From Astrothelium macrocarpum (Eukaryota > Ascomycota > Dothideomycetes > Trypetheliales > Trypetheliaceae): a stretch of 64,000 bases of DNA. Shown here piece after piece: positions 55,062-64,000 of the stretch. The stretch covers positions 310,001-374,000 of the forward strand of contig JAGEMR010000020.1 of assembly GCA_021030915.1 (NCBI GenBank), given 5' to 3'. Numbering within the stretch: the first letter of the stretch is position 1; each line of letters begins with the position of its first letter. Both the position numbers and the translations under genes were made by a program. A model generated the notes under the pieces. That model did not search any database and was not told where the DNA came from. It was given only the letters and a program-made list of their open reading frames with translations.

Positions 55062-57077
55062 TCAGCGACCATGGAAACCACGTCGATCACGCGTAAATGT
55101 TCTATGACCGGGTTCATCACTCCGATATCGATCGCTCCGATATCCACCATCATGAAACCTCGGACCACTCCTGTATACACCTCTGTATCCATTCCCTCGT
55201 CCTCTTCCAGGGCCTCCACTTCTTGGCCCGGAATCTGGGCCTGCATCCACTAATAAGTCTCTATCCTCGTACGTGAATCGCCTATATTCTTCGACTCCAT
55301 CGCTATGATCAAGTGTGTCGCGGCTAATTAGGCGATTGAATTGATCTTGGCGCTTTTCAGCTAGTTCTTGAGATACAGGTAGATAATAGAGTTTTGGCTT
55401 TGCTGTGGTAGATCGGAAGAGCTCGTCAAGTGATTGAAACGCCTTGCTTTGCTTTTCGAGGGCTGGTACAGGCGCTGACTGCATGGACAGCCTTTTCGGT
55501 CCTGCAACACTGCCTCTTGGTCCTACTGGAGCGCCTCGTGGAGCGGTACTACCTCCGGATCCAACTTCCTGGAAGATGGCCCTAACTTCGTTATCCTCAT
55601 CATTTTGGTAGATGACTTCCCACTTTCTGCCTCCGAACCGTCCACCTTCGGTTGCAGCTTGTTCTTCTGTTCGAATCCAGTCTTTTAAGCTCTCCTCTGG
55701 TACAAAGTCGACCCATAGAGGGTTACGATCCCGACCAGCAGGCCAGACGCGACTGTGCAGTGCATTTCGTACTCTTGACGCCTCTTTGACACTGGAGAAT
55801 TTGACGAAGCAATGTGAACGTATTGAATCAAGATGAAATTGTTGGAGTACAGACTCATCATGCTGTAAATCAGTACCAGGCGGACCCGAAAGTGAGACGA
55901 GGTGGGCACGAAGATCTTCAGGTCTCATCGGTCGTTTCAGTTCACGAATGTAGAGGGCAGCGGTTGCCGGATGTAAGGCGGGTGTGGTATTTGAAGCCTC
56001 ATCCTCGTCTTGAGTTTGTTCCTGCTCCTGGGATTGAGCAACTGATGATGTACCGGTGAAAAGCTCTTTGTATCGATTATCCTTGCCAGCATGAGAATAC
56101 CGTCGAGAATTACCAGTAGAAGACCGTGGTCTTGGAGACTCTTCATCTACAAATTCCGAGTTCTTTTCTGTCAAATTTGTGTCGGACACTTCTTTATTCG
56201 GTGAAGAAGCATCAACGGCTGAGACGCGAGCACCACCATCACCATCCTCATCAAGTTTAGATGACTCTTGGACGATTTGTTCCGTATGGCCGGCATTCTC
56301 TGTTGTCCAATTCTCGGCCTCATCTCCTACTGTCTTTTCTATCTCCTCAGTGGTCTCATTGATTGGAATTGTATGATTGGAATCTGGATTCGCGTCCGCC
56401 ATCGTAATGTTCTCTACTTTGCCCTCATCGAGTGTTGACACATTTGCATTTCCTTCCTGTCGATTATCAATGACTTCTTCCATCGCCTCATGTTTCTGTC
56501 TTTTGACCGCTACTGCGTCAGGATCTACTGAAGGTGTCAAGCTCCTTCTCTTTCTCTTGCGAGTCTCATCACCGAGATTTTCAGTACCCACGGCCGGGTC
56601 GCTGGGAGAATTCGTAGTTGATGTAGATGGGGGCGGACCTTCTGTTGTTTGAGCTATTTGCGAAATTTGTTCCCGGGACGTTGTGGATTTGGATACGATT
56701 TCGGGGGGTTTAAACTGTGATTGACTTGTGGAAGTAGGACCCTTTCCGATTGCAGGAGTATCAGGTGTGCCAGATGCATCCACTTGACTGTGAGAATCCT
56801 TGGATTGTTGATGCGTTCCCGCATGCTCTGAAGAGCCATGTGTTTCTACAGTGCCTGTATCATGCTCTTTTTCTTTTGCCGCGCCGACGTGTACAAATTC
56901 GGCTTGTGATTCATCTACTGTCGCTTTTTGCGCGCCACCGTCAGATTGGGATTGCGCATCATATTCGAGCAGCTTATCTATAATCTGTTGCTTGCGCGTC
57001 AAGCCAGTCGAAGGTATAGTACGGTCTTTGAGAATAGTTTTGAGGTTTGCGACAGTCAGTTTGCTGTAGTCTGTCAT
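55062..57077 (-). CDS. Acinus-like SAP/RRM protein (ASAP complex)
   Basis: Single-exon gene of 671 aa from MTDYSKLTVANLKTILKDR. The N-terminal SAP domain (LTVANLKTILKDRTIPSTGL) is a DNA/RNA-binding helix-extension-helix. A long acidic, Ser/Thr-rich middle follows. Then an RRM-like domain (AALYIRELKRPMRPEDLRAHL, SHCFVKFSSVKEASRVRNALH). The conserved RNPS1-SAP18-binding motif is SLDELFRSTTAKPKLYYLPV. The C-terminal tail is RGG/Arg-Gly-Tyr-rich (GGPGRGRGNGYRG). In animals Acinus forms the ASAP complex linked to splicing and exon-junction complexes; the fungal role is inferred. Divergent from CWC24. Confidence 0.88.
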   Translation of the reverse strand: MTDYSKLTVANLKTILKDRTIPSTGLTRKQQIIDKLLEYDAQSQSDGGAQKATVDESQAEFVHVGAAKEKEHDTGTVETHGSSEHAGTHQQSKDSHSQVDASGTPDTPAIGKGPTSTSQSQFKPPEIVSKSTTSREQISQIAQTTEGPPPSTSTTNSPSDPAVGTENLGDETRKRKRRSLTPSVDPDAVAVKRQKHEAMEEVIDNRQEGNANVSTLDEGKVENITMADANPDSNHTIPINETTEEIEKTVGDEAENWTTENAGHTEQIVQESSKLDEDGDGGARVSAVDASSPNKEVSDTNLTEKNSEFVDEESPRPRSSTGNSRRYSHAGKDNRYKELFTGTSSVAQSQEQEQTQDEDEASNTTPALHPATAALYIRELKRPMRPEDLRAHLVSLSGPPGTDLQHDESVLQQFHLDSIRSHCFVKFSSVKEASRVRNALHSRVWPAGRDRNPLWVDFVPEESLKDWIRTEEQAATEGGRFGGRKWEVIYQNDEDNEVRAIFQEVGSGGSTAPRGAPVGPRGSVAGPKRLSMQSAPVPALEKQSKAFQSLDELFRSTTAKPKLYYLPVSQELAEKRQDQFNRLISRDTLDHSDGVEEYRRFTYEDRDLLVDAGPDSGPRSGGPGRGRGNGYRGVYRSGPRFHDGGYRSDRYRSDEPGHRTFTRDRRGFHGR

Positions 57078-57446
57078 CCTGGCCACAAAAGAAGGGAACC
57101 TCGTCGGTTAAGGAATTCTAAGAGAAGCATGAAGTCACCGGAGTCGGAGTCTCTCGTAACCTGGTGCTTCTAGTACTGAGAAATTAGGTCAAAGATGCGC
57201 AACTCGATTGGAGAAAGGAGAACGGCGGTAACAATGTTTGCGGCGAAATCACCGAGCTAGCTAAGGTTTAGCCAGGTGCTTGGTTACGCCCGAAGCGTCA
57301 TTGCTGATCACGTGTCAATGTAGTTTTCCGAGAGTAAGTAAGCCGAGCCTCGAATCTTCGTTTCGCTGACTATTGCCTTTTTCATCCCCTGACAACTTGA
57401 CCATCTTCATGTCGCTTTCTCTTCTAAAATTTCCCCACACGAAGCA
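57078..57446. promoter_or_regulatory. Divergent promoter region, Acinus-like / CWC24
   Basis: 369 bp between start codons. Contains a CACGTG E-box in GATCACGTGTCA at about 57305-57316 and CTAGCTAAGGT at about 57256-57267. Confidence 0.5.
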
Positions 57447-58451
57447 ATGACAGAGGTCGCAGAAGCCCAAAGTCTAGATGGTGATGAGCCAATCGCCGTA
57501 TTCAAAAAAAGAGGAGCAAGAGGAAACATTCGTAAACGTCCTGCAACTCCCCCATCTGATTCAGAGTCGGAGCCTGGTTCGGAGGATTACTACTCAGAGG
57601 ATGATGCTGGCCGCAAGATAAAAAAGCGGCGCAAAGGCAATCTTTTGGCCGCCGCTTCATCTACTACAAAATCTAACGTAGACAAACTCGGAGTACAAAA
57701 GTATGCTGGCGATAGGTCAACCAAGATTGAAGAGATGAATGATGCTACGAAGCAGTCGAACTGGTACGATGAAAATCAGCAGAATGATATGAGTGCGGAG
57801 AAGCTACTTGGGAAAACCAGGGCTCGACCGGCTGATGACTCTACCCGATCTAAGGATACCTACAAAGGCGCCAAGAACTATGAGAGCTTCATCCAGAAGA
57901 ATCCTAATGCTCCGGATCGGTCATTCGGCCCTGTCAAAGCACCAACCAATATCCGCACTATCACTATAACAGATATGGCACCCGACGTCTGCAAGGACTA
58001 CAAGCAAACAGGGTTCTGTGGCTATGGAGATTCTTGCAAATTTCTGCACGCGAGGGAGGACTACAAACAAGGATGGCAGCTCGATAAGGAATGGGAAATG
58101 GATTCTAAGGGCAAGAAGAAGCAAAAATCAGGACCCGAAGATCCAGATGAAGAGATGTTGAAAAAGATCCCTTTTGCTTGCATCATCTGCAAACGGCTTT
58201 ATGATCATCCTATTGTCACCCGATGTAATCATTACTTTTGTGAGGAGTGTGCTATCAAGAGATATCGGAAAGATCCCTCCTGTGCAGCTTGTGGTGCAGG
58301 AACTGGAGGTGTTTTTAACGGCGCGAAGAATCTGAACAAATTACTTGAGAGAAAAAAGGAGAGGAGGGAAAAGAGGAGAGAGCAAGCAGAAAAGGAGGGT
58401 CGAGAGCTCAGTGATGACGAACCAGAAGTGGCTGCAGTGAAACAACCTTGA
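57447..58451 (+). CDS. CWC24: Pre-mRNA splicing factor Cwc24 (RNF113-like)
   Basis: Single-exon gene of 334 aa. Associates with the spliceosome before and during activation; yeast Cwc24 binds the 5' splice site region. Domains: a disordered acidic/basic N-terminus (SDSESEPGSEDYYSEDD, KIKKRRKG), then a CCCH zinc finger (CKDYKQTGFCGYGDSCKFLH), then a RING finger (CIICKRLYDHPIVTRCNHYF with CEEC and CAAC), and a basic coiled-coil tail (RKKERREKRREQAEKE). The segment YDENQQNDMSAEKLL before the CCCH finger is also typical of the family. Confidence 0.95.
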   Translation: MTEVAEAQSLDGDEPIAVFKKRGARGNIRKRPATPPSDSESEPGSEDYYSEDDAGRKIKKRRKGNLLAAASSTTKSNVDKLGVQKYAGDRSTKIEEMNDATKQSNWYDENQQNDMSAEKLLGKTRARPADDSTRSKDTYKGAKNYESFIQKNPNAPDRSFGPVKAPTNIRTITITDMAPDVCKDYKQTGFCGYGDSCKFLHAREDYKQGWQLDKEWEMDSKGKKKQKSGPEDPDEEMLKKIPFACIICKRLYDHPIVTRCNHYFCEECAIKRYRKDPSCAACGAGTGGVFNGAKNLNKLLERKKERREKRREQAEKEGRELSDDEPEVAAVKQP

Positions 58452-59431
58452 TTGTTGATATGATCAAGAGTGGCTGTTGGTGTGCTACGAAGGGAAATTA
58501 CTCATTTTACCTGATAACTGGGCCATGTATGTACAGTGTCTTTATCGAGGCCTTCTAAAAAACAATATAGCGAGAGTACAGTCTCTCAATGACACTCCCA
58601 CAACTTTATTGAAGCTTTTTCAAGCCGTGAGCATAAGTCTTCTTGGGGGGTGGGCGTTGGCTGTCTCGATTAGCTGATATGCAGCGGTAAATGAACAGTA
58701 GCATAAAGCGGTGTGAAATCGTTCTTCTTGGTCTCTCCTGAGATGATTTGGTGCCTTTGCGGCTAGATGGTATTATTACAATAGTTGATCTACGCAAGAT
58801 TGTCTGTTCAGAAATGGGAAGGAGACCAAGCGACACACAGCCGTTAGTATGGGATTACGCAGAGTTTGAGATGATCAGATGGAACTCCAAGAGCCTGATA
58901 TTTACATTTGTGTCTAATAACTTGTAACTTGACTTCTTGATATCAACAACTCGCGTCGATTAAACGCTGGGCCCAGGAATGCAAGGAATTGACAGCCGAG
59001 AATATTCCCACCACGGAATCTACTGTTCAGAGGTGATTCCACTCACGACCGCGAAAGATGTAATCGCCATATACCTCGTGGGGAGATCCTCGGCAATAAA
59101 AACCACGAAAATTTTAAGAGATGTTTCTCATTAGATTATTGACAGATTCTAAAGTCTTGGAATGGTATTGGGGCCCTCTCTATAAAGCCTGCGGCGATGA
59201 TATACATGGCGGTTGTGGGTACTGTAACCAGTAGTGATGATGGCGTACTTCAAATATATTGTTTGATAGCTCTCCCTTGTTTGGGCCTACGCGAGTGATG
59301 TGGGTGTATAAAGTTCTATCCCAATATTCTGAGACTACATGATTGTTGGCAAAAGTGGCTGCCCAAAGGATTGAACTCATGGCATTGCTTTCATCATACA
59401 TTTCATGTAAACCAAACAACACTCGCCACGC
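58452..59431. other. Intergenic between convergent CWC24 and MFS gene
   Basis: About 980 bp, no gene, repeat or RNA recognised. Confidence 0.4.
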
Positions 59432-61061
59432 TTATCTTTTTCTGACAATCCTACCTTGCGCCTGCCTAATTCTCTTCCCATACATCTGCAAAAACATTAT
59501 CACAAAAGCCGCCGCACCAGTTATTGCGGTTTGGATGCCCAATACCTTTGCAGCTCCAATTTTCCCGACCCACGGTAATTGGATATAGCTTGCCATGAAC
59601 CCGCCCCAAATGCGACCAATGCTGACCCAAGCGCTAACCTCTCCTGATGCTTCTGGAAAGCAGTCAAGCAAATATGCGTTAACAGCTGTCGTAGCAATCA
59701 TAATGCCAACGCACTGCGCCGCCGCAAAGACAGCGAGTATCATATAGTGCCAATGATATTGGACCGCAAAGCCGAGAATGAGCAATGAAATGGCCATGAG
59801 TAATGTTGCTGGGTAAGTGATTATCAAGCGGGCCTCAGGTTCAATACGGCCTGAATGTCGCCGACTGTAATAGGAACCCACAACATCATGCAGCCAATGG
59901 CCAATAAACCAGCCAAGAGTAACACCAGTGATGCCGAAGAAGTAGAAGAAGCCGAGATTCTTGAGATTAAATCCATAGAAGTTGGTGAGCCAAAGGCTAA
60001 TAGTTGTGTTGACAGAGATGACCCACGCAAAGTTTAGGAAGTAGTAGACGACAATGAGGATGACGGGAATTTTGGTCAGCGCTACCAATGGTCCCAGAAC
60101 AGATTGCACGAAGCTGCGCTGTTCGAAGCCTTTTGCTTGTTCAACGCCAATCACCCGTAGCCATCGTGATTTTCGTGGAACCTGTTCCTGTTCTGGAATA
60201 CTTCGGTCGTACAATGTTTCGTCGAGGGTGAGGATGAGGAATAAGCCGATTGCCCATAAAATGGTACAAATCCAAAAGCTCCACCGCCAATTACCTGTTC
60301 CATTGGTAACAAAGGCAGTAACCAAGGGACCAAAATACGGACTGAGGATGATGGGGAACTCAATAGCGTTGATCTGTCGAGGATGTTGGTGGAAATAAAA
60401 TAAATCCTTGATCCATAGAAGACCCCCTCCTTGGGCAGCGCTGCAAAAAAAGCCCATGAAAACTCTAGCAGTCATAAAGGAAGTAAAGCTTGTGGCAGCA
60501 GCAGCCCATGCAGTGGCCCCCAGCGCAATGCATTGGAAGACCAGTAATATGGGCAATCGCCCAAAGTAATTGGACAGGACAATGGTGAAGATACCTGAAA
60601 CACCAATTGTAAATATGTTCCCCACAACTGCCTGCTGAACGTGATACTGTTGTAGATTCCACTGTCTATATTCTTTTCGTTAATATGATTTTCATATTTC
60701 CATTTGACGGGCATAGATGTGATGGATTATAGTTATAGAAGCGGAATACCCACATCGACTGCGGAATGACAGTGACGATACCGGTACCTGCAGTATAATC
60801 AGGTAGAAATGCAAGAAAGGCAACGACTGCCAGGATGTACCGCTTTCTCCCTGCACTCCAGTTGAGAGGGTCATCGAGACTCTCGCTTGGCTGTGGGATT
60901 AGGACAATTGCACCGTCAGGTGTCTTCTTCAGGCGTGCGGCACCGTCTTTGTACAACTTGGCATCAAGGATATACCCCTCCAGTGCGTCAACTTCTTCGT
61001 CAACTTCGAGTCCCTGCTCAATGATGGATTTTTTCGGGAAAGAATGTGGTGACTCCGACAT
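59432..61061 (-). CDS. MFS transporter, DHA1 family
   Basis: Exons 60750-61061 and 59432-60661 give 513 aa with about 12 membrane segments. The fungal DHA1-type entry DDPLNWSAGRKRYILAVVAF is followed by VIPQSMWWNLQQYHVQQAV across the 88-nt intron, then SNYFGRLPILLVFQ, ARVFMGFFCSAAQGG and WRWSFWICTILWAIG. A long cytosolic loop separates the halves (LYDRSIPEQEQVPRKSRW). Relatives include drug/H+ antiporters and Hol1-type permeases; the substrate is not deducible. A complete transposon sits about 400 bp upstream of its start codon. Confidence 0.88.
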
Positions 61062-61459
61062 TGTGGTAGACTAAGAGTGTGGTAAAAAAAACTTTCAGGG
61101 TCAAAGCCAAGCAAATAGATGAATACGAAGCGAAAGTGGAATGTAATGGAAAGTGGGCATTGCATGCAGCCTACAAAGTCCCGTGTACGATTCGAAATGG
61201 AGGGAATTAGATGACCATGATCAACCGCGAGACTTTCGTCGCCTATCCCGGAATCAAAGGACAAATGCGGGCTTGCGGCACGTACACGATGGACCAGGTC
61301 ACGACTCATGAATCAACATGCCGTCCAATACCAATTCTCTCTATCTGTTACGAAAATCGACTACTTCCCACTCTCTATTTGGGGTCATTGGCCCGCTGCT
61401 CGGTCGTCTTGGTGCTTCATCTAGGAAGATGGTCCGCGCAAAGCTCGCTGTGTAGAGAG
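61062..61459. promoter_or_regulatory. MFS gene promoter up to the transposon
   Basis: About 400 bp of native upstream DNA remains between the MFS start codon and the left end of the transposon. No motif assigned. Confidence 0.4.
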
Positions 61460-61461
61460 TA

Positions 61462-61503
61462 GGAGTATCGGGCACTTTCTGCACGGTCCACATATCTGCA
61501 CAC
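61462..61503. repeat. Left terminal inverted repeat
   Basis: Begins GGAGTATCGGGCACTTTCTG and ends ATATCTGCACAC. Exact inverse of the right end over 42 bp, then similarity fades. Confidence 0.95.
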
Positions 61504-61552
61504 TCGAAATTTGATCAACTCCACGAATTCAAATACGAATTACACCACCAAC

Positions 61553-63470
61553 ATGAGCCCAATTGATGCAGCAATTGCTGAAGCGAATGCGCAGGAGCAT
61601 CCCAATTACACTCAGATAGCCAAAAAACATGGAGTCAGCCGTTCAACATTGTCGCGCCGCCATAGAGGTCTCACCAGGTCCCATACAGTCGCCGCTCATG
61701 ATGTTTTAGCGAAACTTTCACTACGCCAAGAATCTATTCTAATTCAATGGATTAATACACTTACGGACCGTGATATTCCGCCTACTGTTCGAATGGTTCG
61801 AAATTTTGCTATCAATATCAGTAAAAAGGTGATTGGAATAAAGTGGACATATCGCTTCATACAGCGTTACCGATCACAATTAAAATCAGCATTCCTCATC
61901 ACATTTGATCTCGTTCGAAAAAAGGCAGACAATTATGCTCAACTTCAGCTGTATTTTGATATGGTATGAATTATTAAATAGGATTATTTCATTGCTAATA
62001 ATTTGATAGATAGCGTCCAAAATGGCCCAATACAATATCTTACCATATAATATCTATAATATGGATGAAAAAGATTTTGTTATGGGCCAAATTGCGAAGC
62101 ATCGCCGTGTATTTAGCAAAGCAGCTTACGAAGATGGTCGCCTTCGAGGATCAGGTACAGATGGCTTTCGTTTATGGATTACTGTTCTTGCCACAGTTGC
62201 TATGGACGGAGAGGCTTTGCCTCCTTCACTTATTTACAACGCTCAATCCAACACTATTCAGGATTCATGGCTTCAATATGTGAATCCCACTATTCATAAA
62301 TGCAATTTTACATCATCTCCATCAGGTTGGACAAACGATGAGATTGGATTAGCCTGGCTCAAAGAGGTGTTCAATAAAAACACCAAAAGCAAAGCGAACA
62401 ACGGTCTTAGGTGGAGATTGCTTATAGTAGACGGTCATGGATCTCATCTTACTATGGAGTTTCTCAATTACTGTCATGAGCAGCGAATTTTTGTGGCTGT
62501 TTATCCTCCTCATTCCACTCATCGACTTCAGCCACTAGACGTGAGCCTGTTCAGACCATTAGCTGAGTATTACAGCGCCGAATTAGATGGCTGGATCCAG
62601 CGCTCACAAGGCTTGCTTACACTTACCAAGGCTGATTTCTTTCCACTGTTCTGGAAGGTGTACGAAATGGCATTTACACCTCAAAACATTGAAAGTGGAT
62701 GGCTCAAGACAGGGCTCCGACCGTTTAATCCATCAATAGTGTTTGATCAAATTAGCACACAGCGTCCTCGAAGACATTCAGATCAGGCCTCTAGCTCAGG
62801 TTCCTCAATTATTGTTTCTACAGGGCACTGGCGGCGAATTCGTAAACGACTTAATGTCCAATTGGACTTGGCATCACAAAAGGAGATTAACAAATTTGAA
62901 GCCTTTCTTCTCCAGCAGAATATGGAGAATCACCTTCTGAAAGCAGAAGTTTTAAATCTAAAAGAGACAATCAAGATTCAGAAACAGCGAACAAACCAGC
63001 GGAAGCAATTCAAAATGCCTTCTGAATATGGTGGAGCAGTATTCTACAGTCCTGGCAAAATAGCGCTCGCTCGTGAGGTACAACAACAGCAGGAGGAGGC
63101 AGAGCAGCTTGAAAAACAACAAAAAGAGGCTCAAAAGGCAGAACAGCAAGCTAACAAGCAAATTGAAGCTGAACAGAAAGCAGAGCGAAAACGCGCCCGA
63201 GAGGAAGCTCAGCAGCAGCGGAAGGAGGAGCGAGCTGCTCAGCAACAGCAGAAACAAGAGGCAGCTGAACAGCGGGCGGCAAATAAGCAGCTGAAATCAG
63301 AGTCACAACAAACTAAACGGAATCAGCGAAATCAGCAGAAAATACCAAATGAGGATCCAGAGGTTGTGTGTGTGGGTAAGGAGGCATTAAAGGAGGTAGA
63401 AGCAGTTTCTTATTCAGGTCGTTCAGGGCGTCGTATACAAATTCCACTGCGCTTTAGAGATAAAATTTAG
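61553..63470 (+). CDS. Pogo/Fot1-type DDE transposase
   Basis: Exons 61553-61963 and 62010-63470 give 623 aa from MSPIDAAIAEAN. The 46-nt intron has donor GTATGA, GCTAAT branch-like site and TGATAG acceptor. The N-terminal helix-turn-helix (YTQIAKKHGVSRSTLSRRH) and a CENP-B-type second DNA-binding segment (IPPTVRMVRNFAINISKK, WTYRFIQRYRSQL) precede the DDE_1 catalytic core. The three aspartates lie in NMDEKDF (about D156), LLIVDGHGSHL (about D278) and HRLQPLDVSLF (about D314), a D-x35-D spacing typical of pogo-type enzymes. The C-terminus is a long Gln/Glu/Lys-rich coiled coil. All catalytic residues are present, so activity is possible. Confidence 0.93.
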
Positions 63471-63586
63471 AGAATCAAATGAAGCGTACGAACTTGGGCT
63501 ATCGATTTATTCTGATTTCATTTCATTATTTATTGTTGTTGTTGAGATAATCAAATTCGCATGTTTGGTGGTGAGAATTAATTCGG

Positions 63587-63628
63587 GTGTGCAGATATGT
63601 GGACCGTGCAGAAAGTGCCCGATACTCC
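63587..63628. repeat. Right terminal inverted repeat
   Basis: Exact reverse complement of the left 42-bp end; ends GATACTCC before the flanking TA. Confidence 0.95.
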
Positions 63629-63630
63629 TA

Positions 63631-64000
63631 TGCAGCCAAGGCGGATGCACGTTACACGCGATGTGGATAACGGATCCGCATCCCTGATCCTTGATAGGTG
63701 GCCACGACGGCATATACAGTGAGGAGAACCTCGATGCGTAGTCAAAGTGTCAGACATGCCAAACACCCAAGCTCCAGATACGCTAGACCGCGGATCCATA
63801 CTGTCGGGATGCGCCACGGGCCGGTGATTTACCGTCCGCGACCTGTTTCGTTCGTTCTGGATCAACTGACTACGAATATCCAGTTCCCCAGGCAGCTGCT
63901 ACTGTCTGTAAGTGGCGTGGTCGCATGAAGAATGGCTTGCGCTCGCTTCACTAGGTGGTAACATCTTTTTAGACTAAAAACCTTGTGCCATCTTGTCTGT
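63631..64000. other. Right flank of the transposon, nothing recognised
   Basis: 370 bp with a 76-codon frame that matches no family I know. Original neighbour of the MFS promoter before the insertion. Confidence 0.4.

Larger units (their letters stand above)
61462..63628 (+). mobile_element. Fot1/Pot2-type (pogo superfamily) DNA transposon, complete
   Basis: A 2167-bp class II element. The ends are perfect 42-bp inverted repeats (61462-61503 and 63587-63628) flanked by TA at 61460-61461 and 63629-63630, the target duplication expected for Tc1/mariner-pogo elements. It encodes one spliced transposase with no frameshift or early stop. Identical ends plus an intact frame suggest a recent or still-selected insertion. 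Confidence 0.95.

Noticed and set aside
1..64000. tRNA, rRNA and CRISPR features
   Set aside because: Scanned by eye for tRNA B-box-like sequences and regularly spaced direct repeats; none was convincing. A dedicated tRNA scan could still find an intron-containing tRNA.

Overview
The window looks like nuclear DNA of a filamentous ascomycete (Pezizomycotina-type). Genes are dense and transcribed from both strands, usually with 0-6 short introns (about 46-200 nt; donors GTAAGT/GTATGT-like, branch sites CTAAC/CTGAC-like). The proteins are typical of fungi: TIM23, MET2, TFIIE-alpha, PUS1, SIN1/Avo1, PKA catalytic subunit, CLC channel, DRS2 flippase, PDA1, MIR1, an Acinus homologue, CWC24 and MFS transporters. 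Species cannot be named from this sequence. I saw no rRNA, tRNA or CRISPR array. Gene models were built by hand, by joining open frames at phase-compatible splice sites that restore family motifs. About 41 introns are inferred and none is experimentally supported here.

Layout. 1-4.3 kb: a partial THADA/Trm732-like gene (minus) diverges from TIM23 (plus). 4.3-12.5 kb: three genes I cannot assign to a family, including one of 1219 codons. 12.8-21.5 kb: MET2, a 2.76 kb empty stretch, then TFIIE-alpha diverging from PUS1. 22.1-28.8 kb: a sugar/quinate-type MFS permease, a RidA-like protein, a MscL-type mechanosensitive channel with a C-terminal zinc-ribbon-like tail, and an old-yellow-enzyme oxidoreductase, all on the minus strand. 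29.6-36 kb: SIN1 (TORC2) diverges from a PRCC-family gene over only 159 bp, and the PKA catalytic subunit converges on PRCC. 37.8-52.6 kb: five plus-strand genes (CLC channel, GT25-type glycosyltransferase, DRS2 flippase, PDH E1-alpha, mitochondrial phosphate carrier). 53.5-61.1 kb: a small membrane protein, the Acinus homologue diverging from CWC24, and a DHA1-type MFS transporter. 61.46-63.63 kb: a complete Fot1/Pot2-type (pogo superfamily) DNA transposon with perfect 42-bp terminal inverted repeats and a TA target duplication. The last 370 bp hold nothing I recognise.

Most of the window is housekeeping chromosome. Functional themes are mitochondrial import and energy (TIM23, PDA1, MIR1), nutrient signalling (SIN1 in TORC2 and PKA about 2 kb apart), splicing (Acinus and CWC24 sharing one promoter region, with PRCC nearby), and membrane transport or lipid asymmetry (two MFS permeases, CLC, DRS2, MscL). 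The parts most worth a second look are the unassigned 4.3-12.5 kb block, the MscL channel with a cysteine-rich tail, the intact transposon upstream of an MFS gene, a start-overlapping upstream ORF in the CLC gene, repeated AAG 3' splice sites, and a short palindromic promoter motif that recurs between genes.
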